A DNA stretch of 64,000 bases, from the NCBI RefSeq assembly GCF_027492855.1, contig NZ_JAPUDY010000046.1:20602-84601 (forward strand), given 5' to 3'. Source of the DNA: Acidovorax sp. (GTDB lineage: Bacteria > Pseudomonadota > Gammaproteobacteria > Burkholderiales > Burkholderiaceae_C). The notes under the pieces were generated by a model. The model was not told where the DNA came from. It searched no databases and saw nothing but the letters and a program-made list of their open reading frames with translations. Shown piece after piece: positions 32,571-41,697 of this stretch (within the stretch, counting starts at the first letter, position 1; every line of letters starts with the position of its first letter). The position numbers and the translations under genes are program-made.

Positions 32571-32653
32571 GCATTCGATTCGCATTTATTGATCAACTTT
32601 TTGCATCATTCGCATTTAATTCCAATCATTCGCAAATAGCGTTCACGATTACA
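32571..32653 (-). repeat. Right terminus of the comM-inserted Tn7-like element with TnsB-type sites
   Basis: Read on the minus strand the element begins TGTAATCGTGAACG at 32653. Three similar sites follow with cores ATTTGCGAATGA, AAATGCGAATGA and AAATGCGAATCGA, centred at about 32630, 32610 and 32582. A weaker fourth (CACGCAAACC) lies near 32551-32560. Five bases, CCTCC at 32654-32658, are the expected target duplication; the partner copy is outside the window. The last codons of the truncated comM read into this end. Confidence 0.75.
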
Positions 32654-33540
32654 CCTCCGCCCACCATGGCCACCGCGCTGGCCGTGTGGTGCGGCTGACC
32701 CGTGGGCCGCTGGCCCCAGGCTTCGGGCCGAAAGCGCCCGGCCAGGCTGGCGATGGCTGCGCTCTCCAGCGCCTCTTGCACGGTCATCGCAGGCAGCAGG
32801 CCCGCAAAACGCAGCGCCAGCATCGACTTGCCCGAGCCTGGCGGCCCGGCCATGAGCACGCTGTGGCCGCCCGCCGCTGCGATCTCCAGCGCGCGTTTGG
32901 GCGCAGCCTGGCCCTTCACGTCGGCCATGTCTGGGCCGGGGGTGCTGGCAGCCATGGGCGTGGCCTGCAGGCGCGTCCAGCCGTCATTGTCAATATCGGC
33001 ATCGCCCGCCGCAACGCTGCCGGGCGGGAGAAAGGCACGCACCACGTCCAGCAGATGGCGTGCGCGTACCACCTGGGCCGCAGGCACCAGGGCGGCCTCT
33101 TCGGCGCTGCCGGGGGGGAGCACCAGTTGTGCGTCGATCTGCTGCGTCTGCAGCGCCAGGCTGGTGGCCAGTGCGCCGCGCACCGGGCGCAACTCACCCG
33201 ACAGCGACAGTTCGCCCGCAAATTCATAGCCCGCCAGGCGGCTGGCGTCAATCTGGCCGCTGGCGGCGAGGATGCCCAGTGCAATGGGCAGATCGAACCG
33301 GCCGGAGTCCTTGGGCAAGTCGGCCGGAGCGAGGTTGACGGTGATCCTCTTGTTGTGCGGAAACTCCAGCCCCGCGTTCTGCAGCGCCGAGCGCACCCGC
33401 TCGCGGGCCTCCTTCACCTCCACCTCGGCCAGCCCCACGAGCGTGAAGCTGGGCAAACCGTTGGCCAGATGCACTTCGACGGTAACAGAAGGCGCCTGCA
33501 GCCCCAGAAGGGCGCGGCTTTGCACCAAAGCAAGACTCAT
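32626..33540 (-). pseudogene. comM: comM (YifB-family AAA+ ATPase), 5' part, interrupted by transposon
   Basis: ComM is a Mg-chelatase-like helicase that promotes branch migration in natural transformation. The start at 33540 (MSLALVQSRALLGL) gives the normal Lon-protease-like N-terminal domain and Walker A (GPPGSGKS). The similarity ends after HHTASAVAMVGGG, and eight foreign residues are added before a stop inside the transposon end. About 304 of roughly 500 residues remain. Walker B, the sensors and the C-terminal domain are missing, so the product should be inactive. The 3' part is not in the window. Confidence 0.9.
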
Positions 33541-33601
33541 GAAGCGGTTTCTCCCCAGATGGGTGCGTTTTGTGAAGGTCTGGCGTGGCCCGACAGCCCC
33601 T

Positions 33602-33618
33602 TGCACCAGATAAGTGCG
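33602..33618 (+). promoter_or_regulatory. Candidate NtrC-binding site
   Basis: TGCACCAGATAAGTGCG matches the 17-bp NtrC pattern TGCACY-N5-GGTGCA in 10 of its 12 half-site positions. It lies about 90 bases before the sigma-54 promoter. A second palindrome, GGTGCACGGCACC, follows at about 33628-33640. Confidence 0.5.
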
Positions 33619-33705
33619 GCGCGCCCGGTGCACGGCACCCGCCACCAATGTACCGGGGATTCCTGTAACCCAACGCAACCGCGCGCAGACTGCCGCGCGG
33701 CGTGG

Positions 33706-33721
33706 TGGCACGGTCCGTGCT
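33706..33721 (+). promoter_or_regulatory. Sigma-54 promoter of porin-glnK-amtB
   Basis: TGGCACGGTCCGTGCT has the -24 GG and -12 GC exactly 12 bases apart, as in the consensus TGGCAC-N5-TTGCA. It is 39 bases upstream of the porin start. Confidence 0.7.
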
Positions 33722-33759
33722 TAAAGCGCTTGTCCCAATTTTGTCCAACCGGAGGAAAC

Positions 33760-34470
33760 ATGAACCGCGCCACAATCCAATCCCTGGGCGTTGCCTTTGT
33801 TGCAGCCCTGCCCCTGCTGGCCAATGCCCAGCTCACGGCCAACGTCAGCCTGACCAGCAACTACAAGTTCCGTGGCCAGGACCAGGATGGATCCAAGGTC
33901 AAGGCCGTCAAGCCTGCGCTGCAAGGCGGCTTTGACTACGCCTTCGGTGAGTCCGGCTTTTATGTGGGCAACTGGAACTCCAGCGTGGATTGGCTGCCCA
34001 GCAACTCGCTCGAATCCGACCTGTACGGTGGCTACAAGTTCAAGGCCGGCGGCGTGGACCTGGACGTGGGCCTGTTGACCTACATCTACCCCGGCAACAG
34101 CCACGGTAACACCACCGAGGCCTATGGTGCCGCCACCTTCGGCCCGGTGACGGCCAAGTATTCGCACACCCTGTCCAAGGACTACTTCGCCTATGCAGGC
34201 CCCGGCTTGAAGGGCCGCAACACCGGCTATCTGAACATCGCGTTCGCCCAAGAGGTGGCGCCCCAGACTACGCTGAAGGCTTCGGTGGGCTTCACCCGCT
34301 TCGGCGGCGACATCGCGGCCCCCAACTACATGGACTACAGCGTGGGCGCTGCCTACGACTTCGGTTCAGGCGTATCGCTGGGCGCTGCCGTGGTGGGCGC
34401 CAACAAGCGGGACTACTTCGGCCCCGTCAACAAATCGCGTGTGATCGTCACGCTCACCAAAACCCTGTAA
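33760..34470 (+). CDS. TorF-family putative porin
   Basis: A 236-residue outer-membrane protein. It has a signal peptide with cleavage after ANA (residue about 23), then alternating amphipathic beta-strands (SLTSNYKFRGQDQDGS, the TorF family opening) and a C-terminal aromatic/hydrophobic strand. It heads the operon with glnK and amtB under the sigma-54 promoter, so it probably lets ammonium or small nitrogen compounds through the outer membrane under nitrogen limitation. GGAGGA lies four bases before the ATG. Confidence 0.85.
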   Translation: MNRATIQSLGVAFVAALPLLANAQLTANVSLTSNYKFRGQDQDGSKVKAVKPALQGGFDYAFGESGFYVGNWNSSVDWLPSNSLESDLYGGYKFKAGGVDLDVGLLTYIYPGNSHGNTTEAYGAATFGPVTAKYSHTLSKDYFAYAGPGLKGRNTGYLNIAFAQEVAPQTTLKASVGFTRFGGDIAAPNYMDYSVGAAYDFGSGVSLGAAVVGANKRDYFGPVNKSRVIVTLTKTL

Positions 34471-34478
34471 ATCTCAAG

Positions 34479-34495
34479 GGGCGCCGGTGGCGCCC
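34479..34495 (+). repeat. Intercistronic hairpin between porin gene and glnK
   Basis: GGGCGCC and GGCGCCC form a perfect 7-bp stem with a three-base loop and no T-run. It may stabilise or partly terminate the porin message and so lower glnK/amtB expression. Confidence 0.5.
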
Positions 34496-34501
34496 ATTTA
34501 G

Positions 34502-34852
<351 letters not shown>

Positions 34853-34886
34853 GGGCCCAGTCGCCACCGACACAAGAGAAATTGCC

Positions 34887-36308
34887 ATGAAAAAACTGCT
34901 TGCTTCCTTCGTTCTGGGGCTGAGTCTGCTGTCCGGCGGATCGGCCGTCCTCGCCCAGGCCCCTGCGGCTGACGCTGCGGCCACGGCCACGGTGGACTCT
35001 GCGACCGCTGCCGCGCCTGCTCCAGCGGCCGCCCCCGCGCCTGCCGCTGAAGCCGCACCGGCCGCCGCCGCAGCCCCCGTGCCCAAGATCGACTCCGGCG
35101 ACACCGCCTGGATGCTGACCTCTACGCTGCTCGTGATCCTGATGACCATCCCAGGGCTGGCCCTGTTCTATGGCGGCCTGGGCCGCTCCAAGAACATGTT
35201 GTCCGTGCTGATGCAGGTCTTCGTGGTCTTCTCGCTGGTCTCCCTGCTGTGGGCCATTTACGGCTACAGCCTGGCGTTTTCGGGCGAGGGCAAGTTCTTC
35301 GGCGGCCTGGACAAGATCTTCCTCAAGGGCGTGACCCAGGAGACCTTTGGCGCCCTGATCACCATCCCTGAGTACGTGTTCTTGGCCTTCCAGGGCACGT
35401 TCGCGGCCATCACCGTGGCGCTGGTCGTGGGCTCGTTCGCCGAGCGCATCAAGTTCTCCGCCGTGCTGATCTTCTCCGTGCTGTGGTTCACCTTCAGCTA
35501 CGTGCCCATGGCCCACATCGTGTGGGGCGGCGGCCTGCTGGCGGCCGACGGCGCGCTTGACTTCGCGGGCGGCACCGTGGTGCACATCAACGCCGGTATC
35601 GCTGGCCTGGTGGGCGCCTACATGGTGGGCAAGCGCATTGGCTACGGCCGCGAAGCCCTCACGCCCCACAGCCTCACGCTGACCATGGTGGGCGCCTCGC
35701 TGCTGTGGGTGGGCTGGTTTGGCTTCAACGCCGGTTCCGCCGGTGCCGCCAACGCAGGTGCGGGCCTGGCCTTCGTGAACACCGTGCTGGCCACCGCTGC
35801 CGCCACGCTGTCCTGGATCGCTGGTGAAGCACTGCACAAGGGCAAGGCCTCCATGCTGGGCGCTGCGTCCGGTGCCGTGGCCGGTCTTGTGGCCGTTACG
35901 CCCGCTGCAGGTTTTGTGGGCCCCATGGGTTCCATCGTCATGGGCCTGATCGCCGGTGTGGTCTGCCTGTGGGGCGTGGGTGGCTTGAAGCGCATGCTCA
36001 ACGTGGACGATGCATTCGACGTGTTCGGCGTGCACGGCGTGGGCGGTATCCTGGGTGCCATCCTGACCGGTGTGTTCGCCTCCCAAAGCCTGGGCGGCAC
36101 CGGAGGCCTGACTCCCGACACCTTCGCCATGGGCGCCCAGGTGTGGATCCAGGTCAAGAGCGTGCTGTTCACCATCGTGTGGTCTGGCGTCGTGGCCTTC
36201 ATCGCCTACAAAGTTGCCGACTTGCTCGTGGGCCTGCGTGTCTCGGAAGAAGCAGAACGCGAAGGTCTGGACATCACATCGCACGGCGAGACGGCGTACA
36301 ACCGCTGA
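34887..36308 (+). CDS. amtB: Ammonium transporter AmtB
   Basis: A 473-residue Amt-family channel in the inner membrane. It has a signal peptide, an Ala/Pro-rich linker of about 50 residues, then eleven membrane helices starting at TAWMLTSTLLVI. Family signatures FYGGLGRSKN, the HINAGIAGLVGAYMVGKR region (first pore His) and the DVFGVHGVGG motif (second pore His) are intact. It shares an operon with the porin and GlnK. The low-complexity linker is unusual in length but seen in related betaproteobacteria. Confidence 0.95.
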   Translation: MKKLLASFVLGLSLLSGGSAVLAQAPAADAAATATVDSATAAAPAPAAAPAPAAEAAPAAAAAPVPKIDSGDTAWMLTSTLLVILMTIPGLALFYGGLGRSKNMLSVLMQVFVVFSLVSLLWAIYGYSLAFSGEGKFFGGLDKIFLKGVTQETFGALITIPEYVFLAFQGTFAAITVALVVGSFAERIKFSAVLIFSVLWFTFSYVPMAHIVWGGGLLAADGALDFAGGTVVHINAGIAGLVGAYMVGKRIGYGREALTPHSLTLTMVGASLLWVGWFGFNAGSAGAANAGAGLAFVNTVLATAAATLSWIAGEALHKGKASMLGAASGAVAGLVAVTPAAGFVGPMGSIVMGLIAGVVCLWGVGGLKRMLNVDDAFDVFGVHGVGGILGAILTGVFASQSLGGTGGLTPDTFAMGAQVWIQVKSVLFTIVWSGVVAFIAYKVADLLVGLRVSEEAEREGLDITSHGETAYNR

Positions 36309-36395
36309 TCCGCCGGTACCCGGCGCGCTGCGGTGTCTGGTGGCACCGTGGCGTTCTAGAAAAACAAGCGAGCGACTTCTCCTGGTTCTCTTCAG

Positions 36396-36420
36396 CCCGC
36401 CGGTCACGGCGGGTTTTTTT
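36396..36420 (+). terminator. Intrinsic terminator after amtB
   Basis: Stem CCCGCC / GGCGGG with a six-base loop (36396-36413) followed by seven T residues. Confidence 0.85.
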
Positions 36421-36557
36421 GTACCGGGAGAGCGTCTCGCCCCATCCCGCGCGCCGCCAGGCGACGGCCCCACCAGAGCAGATTGCACACGTGCTGTTCA
36501 AAAAATTCACGTTTGCAATCCCGCGTGCTGCCCATGCCAGCCGCTACGATTCAAGGG

Positions 36558-37685
36558 ATGGACCACGCCCTCAACCAGATCACCGACCGTGTGCGCGCTG
36601 CCGCCGCCGACCAGACCCCGTTGCGCATCCGTGGAGGGGGCACCAAGGACTTCCACGGCCTGGCGTTGCACGGCGAGGTGCTCGACACCCGAGGCCTGGG
36701 CGGCATCGTGAGCTACGAGCCGAGCGAGCTGGTTGTTACCGTGCGGGCAGGCACGCCGCTGGCTGAGCTGGAGGCATTGCTGGCCGAGCAGGGCCAGTGC
36801 CTGCCGTTCGAGCCGCCCCATTTCGCGAAGAACCCGTCCGAGGGCGCCACCGTCGGCGGCATGGTGGCCGCGGGCCTGTCGGGCCCGGCGCGTGCCAGCG
36901 TGGGCGCCGTGCGCGACTACATGCTGGGTGTCACGCTGCTCAATGGCAAGGCCGAGCTGCTGACCTTTGGCGGCCAGGTCATGAAGAACGTGGCGGGGTA
37001 CGACGTCTCGCGCCTCATGGCTGGAGCCTGGGGCACGCTGGGCCTGCTGACCGAGGTGAGCCTCAAGGTGCTGCCCGTGGCGCCCGGCGAGGCCACGCTG
37101 CGGTTTGATGGCATCAACCAGGCCGATGCTCTGCGCAAGCTGCACGCCTGGGGCGGGCAGCCGCTGCCGCTCAACGCCAGTTGCTGGGTGCAGGATGAAG
37201 GCGTGGGCACGCTGTATGTGCGCCTGCGTGGCGCCATGGCGGCGGTGGAGGCTGCTTGCAAGGCCATGGGCGGCACCCGCATGGACAACGCCACCGTTGC
37301 CCCCGACTGGGTCGCTTGCCGCGATCAAACCCTGCCCTGGTTCGCCGCCCGTGCCGCGCAGCCCGGCCACGCGCTGTGGCGCCTGTCGGTGCCCGCCACG
37401 GCCCCGGTGCTGGCCCTGCCCGGCGGTGCCCAGCCGCTGGTGGAATGGCATGGCGCGCTGCGCTGGGTGCAGGCCCCCGAGTCGGCGGGTGATGCGCTGC
37501 GCGAGGCGGCCCATGCAGTGGGTGGGAGTGCTTCTGTTTTTGTAGCTGCTAGCGCTTATGGATCAAGCGCTAGAGGCCAATTTTACCTCCAATCCAGTGC
37601 GCTGGAGCAGATCCATACCCGGCTCAAGCACAGCTTCGACCCTGCGGGTATCTTCAATCCTGGGCGCATGGCCCACGCCTGGTAG
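36558..37685 (+). CDS. glcE: Glycolate oxidase FAD-binding subunit GlcE
   Basis: The protein (375 residues from the ATG at 36558) has the VAO-type FAD-binding start (PLRIRGGGTKDFHG, then EGATVGGMVAAGLSGP and VMKNVAGYD) typical of GlcE. Together with GlcD and the iron-sulfur GlcF it oxidises glycolate to glyoxylate at the inner membrane. glcF follows, but glcD is not upstream. An interspersed palindromic repeat lies in frame near the 3' end (37530-37580), changing residues just before the conserved end. Confidence 0.88.
   Translation: MDHALNQITDRVRAAAADQTPLRIRGGGTKDFHGLALHGEVLDTRGLGGIVSYEPSELVVTVRAGTPLAELEALLAEQGQCLPFEPPHFAKNPSEGATVGGMVAAGLSGPARASVGAVRDYMLGVTLLNGKAELLTFGGQVMKNVAGYDVSRLMAGAWGTLGLLTEVSLKVLPVAPGEATLRFDGINQADALRKLHAWGGQPLPLNASCWVQDEGVGTLYVRLRGAMAAVEAACKAMGGTRMDNATVAPDWVACRDQTLPWFAARAAQPGHALWRLSVPATAPVLALPGGAQPLVEWHGALRWVQAPESAGDALREAAHAVGGSASVFVAASAYGSSARGQFYLQSSALEQIHTRLKHSFDPAGIFNPGRMAHAW
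37530..37580. repeat. Comamonad interspersed palindromic repeat inside glcE
   Basis: CTAGCGCTT (37549-37557) and AAGCGCTAG (37565-37573) form the core, flanked by the typical CTTCTGTTTTTGTAGCTG and AGAGGCCAATTTT sides. The same family occurs at 48341, 56231 and 59781. This copy is translated in frame within glcE. Confidence 0.75.
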
Positions 37686-37768
37686 GCCAGCCGTCTGCCC
37701 CTCTGCGCTGTACGCGCCATCCGTTTCAAGACTTCCAGGTTTTCCGTCCTCCGACCAGGCTGCACCCC

Positions 37769-39037
37769 ATGCAAACCCAACTCGCCCCCGAATACCGCGC
37801 CCGTGCCGATGGCCTGGAAGCCGAATCCATTTTGCGCAAGTGCGTGCACTGCGGCTTTTGCACCGCCACCTGCCCCACTTACCAGTTGCTGGGCGACGAA
37901 CTCGATGGGCCACGTGGGCGCATCTACCTCATCAAACAAGTGCTCGAAGGCGAAGCGCCCACGCGCAAGACCCAGATGCACCTGGACCGGTGCCTGACCT
38001 GCCGCAACTGCGAAAGCACCTGCCCCAGCGGTGTGCAGTACGGCCACCTGGTGGACATTGGCCGCAAGGTCGTTGATGAGAAAGTGCCCCGCCCGGTGGG
38101 TGAAAAGGCGCTGCGCTGGGCACTGAAGGAGTGCTTGCCATCGCCCTTGTTCGCCCCTGCGATGAAGGCGGGGCAAATGGTGCGCGGCCTGCTGCCTGCC
38201 GCGCTCAAGGCCAAGGTACCTGCGCCGCAACCCGCGGGCGCATGGCCCACGCGCGAACATGCGCGCAAGGTGCTGTTGCTGGCGGGCTGCGTGCAGCCGG
38301 CCATGATGCCCAACATCAACACCGCCACCGCGCGCGTGCTCGATGCAGTTGGCATCCAGACCGTCATTGCGGCCAAGGCGGGCTGCTGCGGCGCCGTCAA
38401 GTTTCACCTCAACGACCAGGACGGCGGCATGGCCGAGATGCGCGCCAACATCGACGCCTGGTGGCCCCTGGTGGAGGCTGGCGGGGTGGAGGCCATCGTC
38501 ATGAACGCATCGGGCTGCGGCGTCACCGTCAAGGAGTACGGCCACATACTCAAGGACGACGCGCAATATGCCGCCAAGGCCGAGCGCATCAGCGCCCTCA
38601 CGCGCGACCTGTCGGAGTTGTTGCCCGCCATGCTGCCCGAGTTGGCCGACAAACTCGCCGGGCGCGTGCAGCAGCCCGACACGCTGTTTGCTTACCACCC
38701 CCCCTGCACGCTGCAGCACGGCCAGAAGCTGCGCGGCGGTGTTGAAACGCAGCTCAACCGCCTAGGCTTCAAGCTGCGCACGGCGCGCAATGACGCGCAC
38801 CTGTGCTGCGGCTCGGCGGGCACGTATTCGGTGTTGAACCCCGAGCTTTCATACCAGTTGCGCGACCGCAAGCTCGATGTGTTGAATGAAGCCTTTGGCG
38901 AGCAGCCGCCCGACATGATCCTGTCAGCCAACATCGGCTGCATCACGCACCTGCAAAGCGGCACGGGCACGCCCGTGCGGCACTGGGTGGAGGTGCTGGA
39001 CGAAGCACTGCGCGCGGGTGCCCGGCCGATACGGTGA
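37769..39037 (+). CDS. glcF: Glycolate oxidase iron-sulfur subunit GlcF
   Basis: A 422-residue protein with two 4Fe-4S clusters (CVHCGFCTATCP at about 28-39 and CLTCRNCESTCP at about 77-88). Two CCG-type cysteine-rich domains follow (AGCCGAVKFH and LCCGSAGTY). This is the electron-transfer subunit of glycolate oxidase. It follows glcE after 83 bases. Confidence 0.93.
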   Translation: MQTQLAPEYRARADGLEAESILRKCVHCGFCTATCPTYQLLGDELDGPRGRIYLIKQVLEGEAPTRKTQMHLDRCLTCRNCESTCPSGVQYGHLVDIGRKVVDEKVPRPVGEKALRWALKECLPSPLFAPAMKAGQMVRGLLPAALKAKVPAPQPAGAWPTREHARKVLLLAGCVQPAMMPNINTATARVLDAVGIQTVIAAKAGCCGAVKFHLNDQDGGMAEMRANIDAWWPLVEAGGVEAIVMNASGCGVTVKEYGHILKDDAQYAAKAERISALTRDLSELLPAMLPELADKLAGRVQQPDTLFAYHPPCTLQHGQKLRGGVETQLNRLGFKLRTARNDAHLCCGSAGTYSVLNPELSYQLRDRKLDVLNEAFGEQPPDMILSANIGCITHLQSGTGTPVRHWVEVLDEALRAGARPIR

Positions 39038-39149
39038 AGGGGATTGCGCACGCAAGGCAGGCGGCAACCCAGGGTGTTTGCCACCTGCGTGCCCAACGCT
39101 GGCATGATTGAGGGTTTTGTTGCCTCCCATTCGCACCGAACTGCACCCC

Positions 39150-39992
39150 ATGACCGACTCCGTGTCCGCACAAGAACCCTCTCACACAGCAGCCCCTGAC
39201 GCCCCCCTGGCCGCACCTGTGCAGGCCCCGGCGCCCGCCGCCGCGTCTGCCGAGGCCGGTGCGCCCCAGCCGCGCAAGGGAGGATCACGCCGCGGCGGCC
39301 GCAACCGCCGCAAGCCCGAGGGTGCTGCCGAGGCCGTGCCCCAGGCCGCCGCGCCCGATGCCGCCTCACGTGCCCCCCAGCGCGTTCACCCCGCGTTGGA
39401 ACAACTGGCCGGGCTGTACCCCCACCTGTTCGGCGCGGTGTTCCGCCCGCTCAAGCGCGGCATCTTCCAGGATCTGCAGGCTGCGCACCCCGAGGTGTTT
39501 GAGCGCGATGCGCTCAAGGTGGCCCTGGGGTTGCACACGCGCTCCACGCGCTACCTGCAAAGCGTGGCGGCGGGCGACAAGCGCCATGACCTGCAAGGCC
39601 AGCCCGTGGAAGACATGGCCCCCGAGCATGTGCACCACGCGCTGCTCGAGGTCTATCGCCGCCGCAAGAACAACAAGGCGCGCGCCACCGAAGACCTGTT
39701 GCCCAAGCTGCGCAACCGCATGATGGCCGCGTTCGAGGCTTCGGGCCTCACGCGCGAGGACTACACCGTGCTGGTGCAGGGCCGCGACGAGGCCGCCAAC
39801 GCCATCCTCGAAGAAGCCTTTGCCGAATGGGCCGCCCGCAACGCCAAGGACGAAGCCCTGCAGCGCGCCTTTGACGCCAGCGGCCAGACGCTGGAGGCCT
39901 TTGCCGACATGTATGGCATGGACCCACGCGCCGTGGGCCAGATGCTGGAGCGCGCGCGCCGCCAACGCGCCGCCATTGCGCAGCCCGCCTGA
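39150..39992 (+). CDS. ProQ/FinO-domain RNA-binding protein
   Basis: The protein (280 residues from ATG 39150) has a low-complexity N-terminal region of about 80 residues rich in Ala, Pro and Arg (GGSRRGGRNRRK), a basic RNA-contact arm. The FinO/ProQ domain follows at about 85-190 (LYPHLFGAVFRPLKRGIFQDL and LKVALGLHTRSTRYLQSVA). The C-terminal part is helical. Such proteins act as global RNA chaperones for small RNAs and mRNA 3' ends. Confidence 0.85.
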   Translation: MTDSVSAQEPSHTAAPDAPLAAPVQAPAPAAASAEAGAPQPRKGGSRRGGRNRRKPEGAAEAVPQAAAPDAASRAPQRVHPALEQLAGLYPHLFGAVFRPLKRGIFQDLQAAHPEVFERDALKVALGLHTRSTRYLQSVAAGDKRHDLQGQPVEDMAPEHVHHALLEVYRRRKNNKARATEDLLPKLRNRMMAAFEASGLTREDYTVLVQGRDEAANAILEEAFAEWAARNAKDEALQRAFDASGQTLEAFADMYGMDPRAVGQMLERARRQRAAIAQPA

Positions 39993-40041
39993 TCGGCTGC
40001 GGGCTGTACGCTAAAACGGAGCAAGCGGGGCTGACGCAGCC

Positions 40042-40890
40042 CTACAGCTTGAACGCCACCACTTCCTGCCGCTGCTCGCCCAGTCCTTCGATGCCCAGCG
40101 TCATCACGTCGCCCTTTTTGAGGTAGAGCGGTGGCTTCATGCCCAGGCCCACGCCGGGCGGCGTGCCGGTGGTGATCACGTCGCCGGGCTCCAGCGTCAT
40201 GAACTGGCTGACGTAGCTGACGATCTTGGCCACGTTGAAGACCATGGTCTTGGTGTTGCCGGTCTGCATGCGTTGGCCGTTCAAATCCAGCCACATCGAC
40301 AGCTTTTGCGGGTTGGGCACCTCGTCGCGCGTCACCAGCCAGGGGCCGATGGGGCCAAAGGTGTCGCAGCCCTTGCCCTTGTCCCAGGTGCCGCCGCGCT
40401 CGATCTGGTATTCACGCTCGCTCACGTCGTTGATGGTGCAGTAGCCCGCCACGTGGTTGAGCGCATCCTTCTGCGCCACGTAGCGTGCGCGTGTGCCGAT
40501 CACCACGCCCAGCTCCACCTCCCAGTCGGTCTTCTTGGAGCCCTTGGGCAGCATCACGGCGTCGTTCGGGCCCTGGATACAACTGGTGGCCTTCATGAAC
40601 ACCACGGGCTCGGCGGGGATGGGCAGGTTGGACTCGGCTGCGTGGTCGGCGTAGTTCAGGCCGATGGCGATGAACTTGCGCACGCCGGTCAGCGGCGCGC
40701 CGTAGCGGGGATTGCCTTTGACCAGGGGCAGCTTGTCGGTCTTCAGCCGGGCCAGCTTGGCCAGCGCTGCATCGCCCAACTGGTTGGGGCCGATGTCGGG
40801 GATCACGGCGCTCAGGTCGCGCAGCGCGCCCTGGGCGTCGATCAGGCCTGGTTTTTCTTTGCCGGGGTTGCCATAGCGTACGAGTTTCAT
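40042..40890 (-). CDS. Fumarylacetoacetate hydrolase family protein
   Basis: A 282-residue FAH-fold hydrolase. Family motifs are visible: IGLNYADHAAES, FMKATSCIQGPND, the metal ligands DWEVELGVVIG, and GDVITTGTPPGVG. In gene neighbourhoods with an SDR and an enolase-superfamily dehydratase such enzymes usually split 2,4-diketo-3-deoxy acids (as in L-fuconate or L-rhamnonate degradation). The SDR gene is immediately upstream in the same transcript. Confidence 0.85.
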   Translation of the reverse strand: MKLVRYGNPGKEKPGLIDAQGALRDLSAVIPDIGPNQLGDAALAKLARLKTDKLPLVKGNPRYGAPLTGVRKFIAIGLNYADHAAESNLPIPAEPVVFMKATSCIQGPNDAVMLPKGSKKTDWEVELGVVIGTRARYVAQKDALNHVAGYCTINDVSEREYQIERGGTWDKGKGCDTFGPIGPWLVTRDEVPNPQKLSMWLDLNGQRMQTGNTKTMVFNVAKIVSYVSQFMTLEPGDVITTGTPPGVGLGMKPPLYLKKGDVMTLGIEGLGEQRQEVVAFKL

Positions 40891-40924
40891 GGGTTCCTTT
40901 CGTGCAGGTGGTTGTTCTGCCAGT

Positions 40925-41671
40925 TCAAATGGTCATGCCGCCGTCTACCGAGCACACCTGGCCGCTCATGAAGACCGACTCGTCGCTGGCCAGGTAGACC
41001 ACGATGGGGGCGATCTCCTCGGCGCGCGCCAGGCGGCCCATGGGCTGGCGCGCGATGAAGTTCTTGCGCGCTTCGATGGGATCGGCGTAGCTGTTGATGC
41101 GCTCGCCCAGGCTGGGTGTGTCCACGGTGCCGGGTGCGATGGCGTTGCAGCGAATGCCCTGGCCCACATAGTCGGCCGCCACCGATTTTGTCAGCCCCAC
41201 CACCGCCGCCTTGCTGGCGCCGTAGATGCAGCGGTTGGGCAGACCCTTGACGCTGCCGCACACGCTGGCCATGTTGATGATGCTGCCTGCGCCCTTGCCG
41301 CCGTTGTTGGCCAGCATTTTGGGCAGCACGGCCTGGATCATCCAGAACTGCGCGCGGGCGTTCAAGTGGAAGCTGAAGTCCCAGTCATCGTCGGTCGCGT
41401 CCAGCACGGTGCCGTTGGCCACGAAGCCCGCGCAGTTGAACAGGATGTCGATGGACGGCAGCGTGCCCACCACCCGCTGGATGGCGCCCTTGTCGAGCAC
41501 ATTAAGCACGGCGGTTTTCACGTTGGCAACGCCGTCATAGCTGGCAAGCAGCGCGGCATTCACATCGGTGGCCCAGACGGTGGCGCCCTCGGCGGCCATG
41601 GCCAGCGCGGTGGCGCGGCCAATGCCCTGGCCGGCGGCGGTGATGAGTGCGGTTTTGCCTTGAAGTCGCAT
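40925..41671 (-). CDS. SDR dehydrogenase (2-keto-3-deoxy sugar acid type)
   Basis: A 248-residue classical short-chain dehydrogenase. The dinucleotide motif TAAGQGIGRA, NCAGFV, the Ser / Tyr-x3-Lys catalytic set (SVCGSV, YGASKAA) and the C-terminal CSVDGGMTI are present. It closely resembles 2-keto-3-deoxy-L-fuconate dehydrogenases in start and end. The ATG at 41671 is chosen as the true N-terminus of the Rossmann fold. It lies between the FAH hydrolase and the dehydratase genes. Confidence 0.87.
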   Translation of the reverse strand: MRLQGKTALITAAGQGIGRATALAMAAEGATVWATDVNAALLASYDGVANVKTAVLNVLDKGAIQRVVGTLPSIDILFNCAGFVANGTVLDATDDDWDFSFHLNARAQFWMIQAVLPKMLANNGGKGAGSIINMASVCGSVKGLPNRCIYGASKAAVVGLTKSVAADYVGQGIRCNAIAPGTVDTPSLGERINSYADPIEARKNFIARQPMGRLARAEEIAPIVVYLASDESVFMSGQVCSVDGGMTI

Positions 41672-41697
41672 GGGTGAAGTCCTTGAAACAGAAATGA

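Larger units (their letters stand above)
1..32653. mobile_element. Tn7-like genomic island in comM (right part; left end outside window)
   Basis: The right boundary is the point at 32653/32654 where ComM similarity stops abruptly after a Val-Gly-Gly-Gly stretch and a TGT...ACA-type terminus with spaced repeats begins. Everything to the left is accessory: transposition genes, defence-like cassettes, a cell-wall hydrolase and an integrase scar, with several genes visibly less G+C-rich than the right flank. The 3' half of comM and a second copy of the 32653 terminus are not seen, so the island must extend left of position 1. Acinetobacter AbaR/Tn6022-type elements with a comparable tni gene set are known to sit in comM; that this is a relative is inference. 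The island may be composite, because the repeats next to tnsA differ from those at 32653. Confidence 0.75.
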
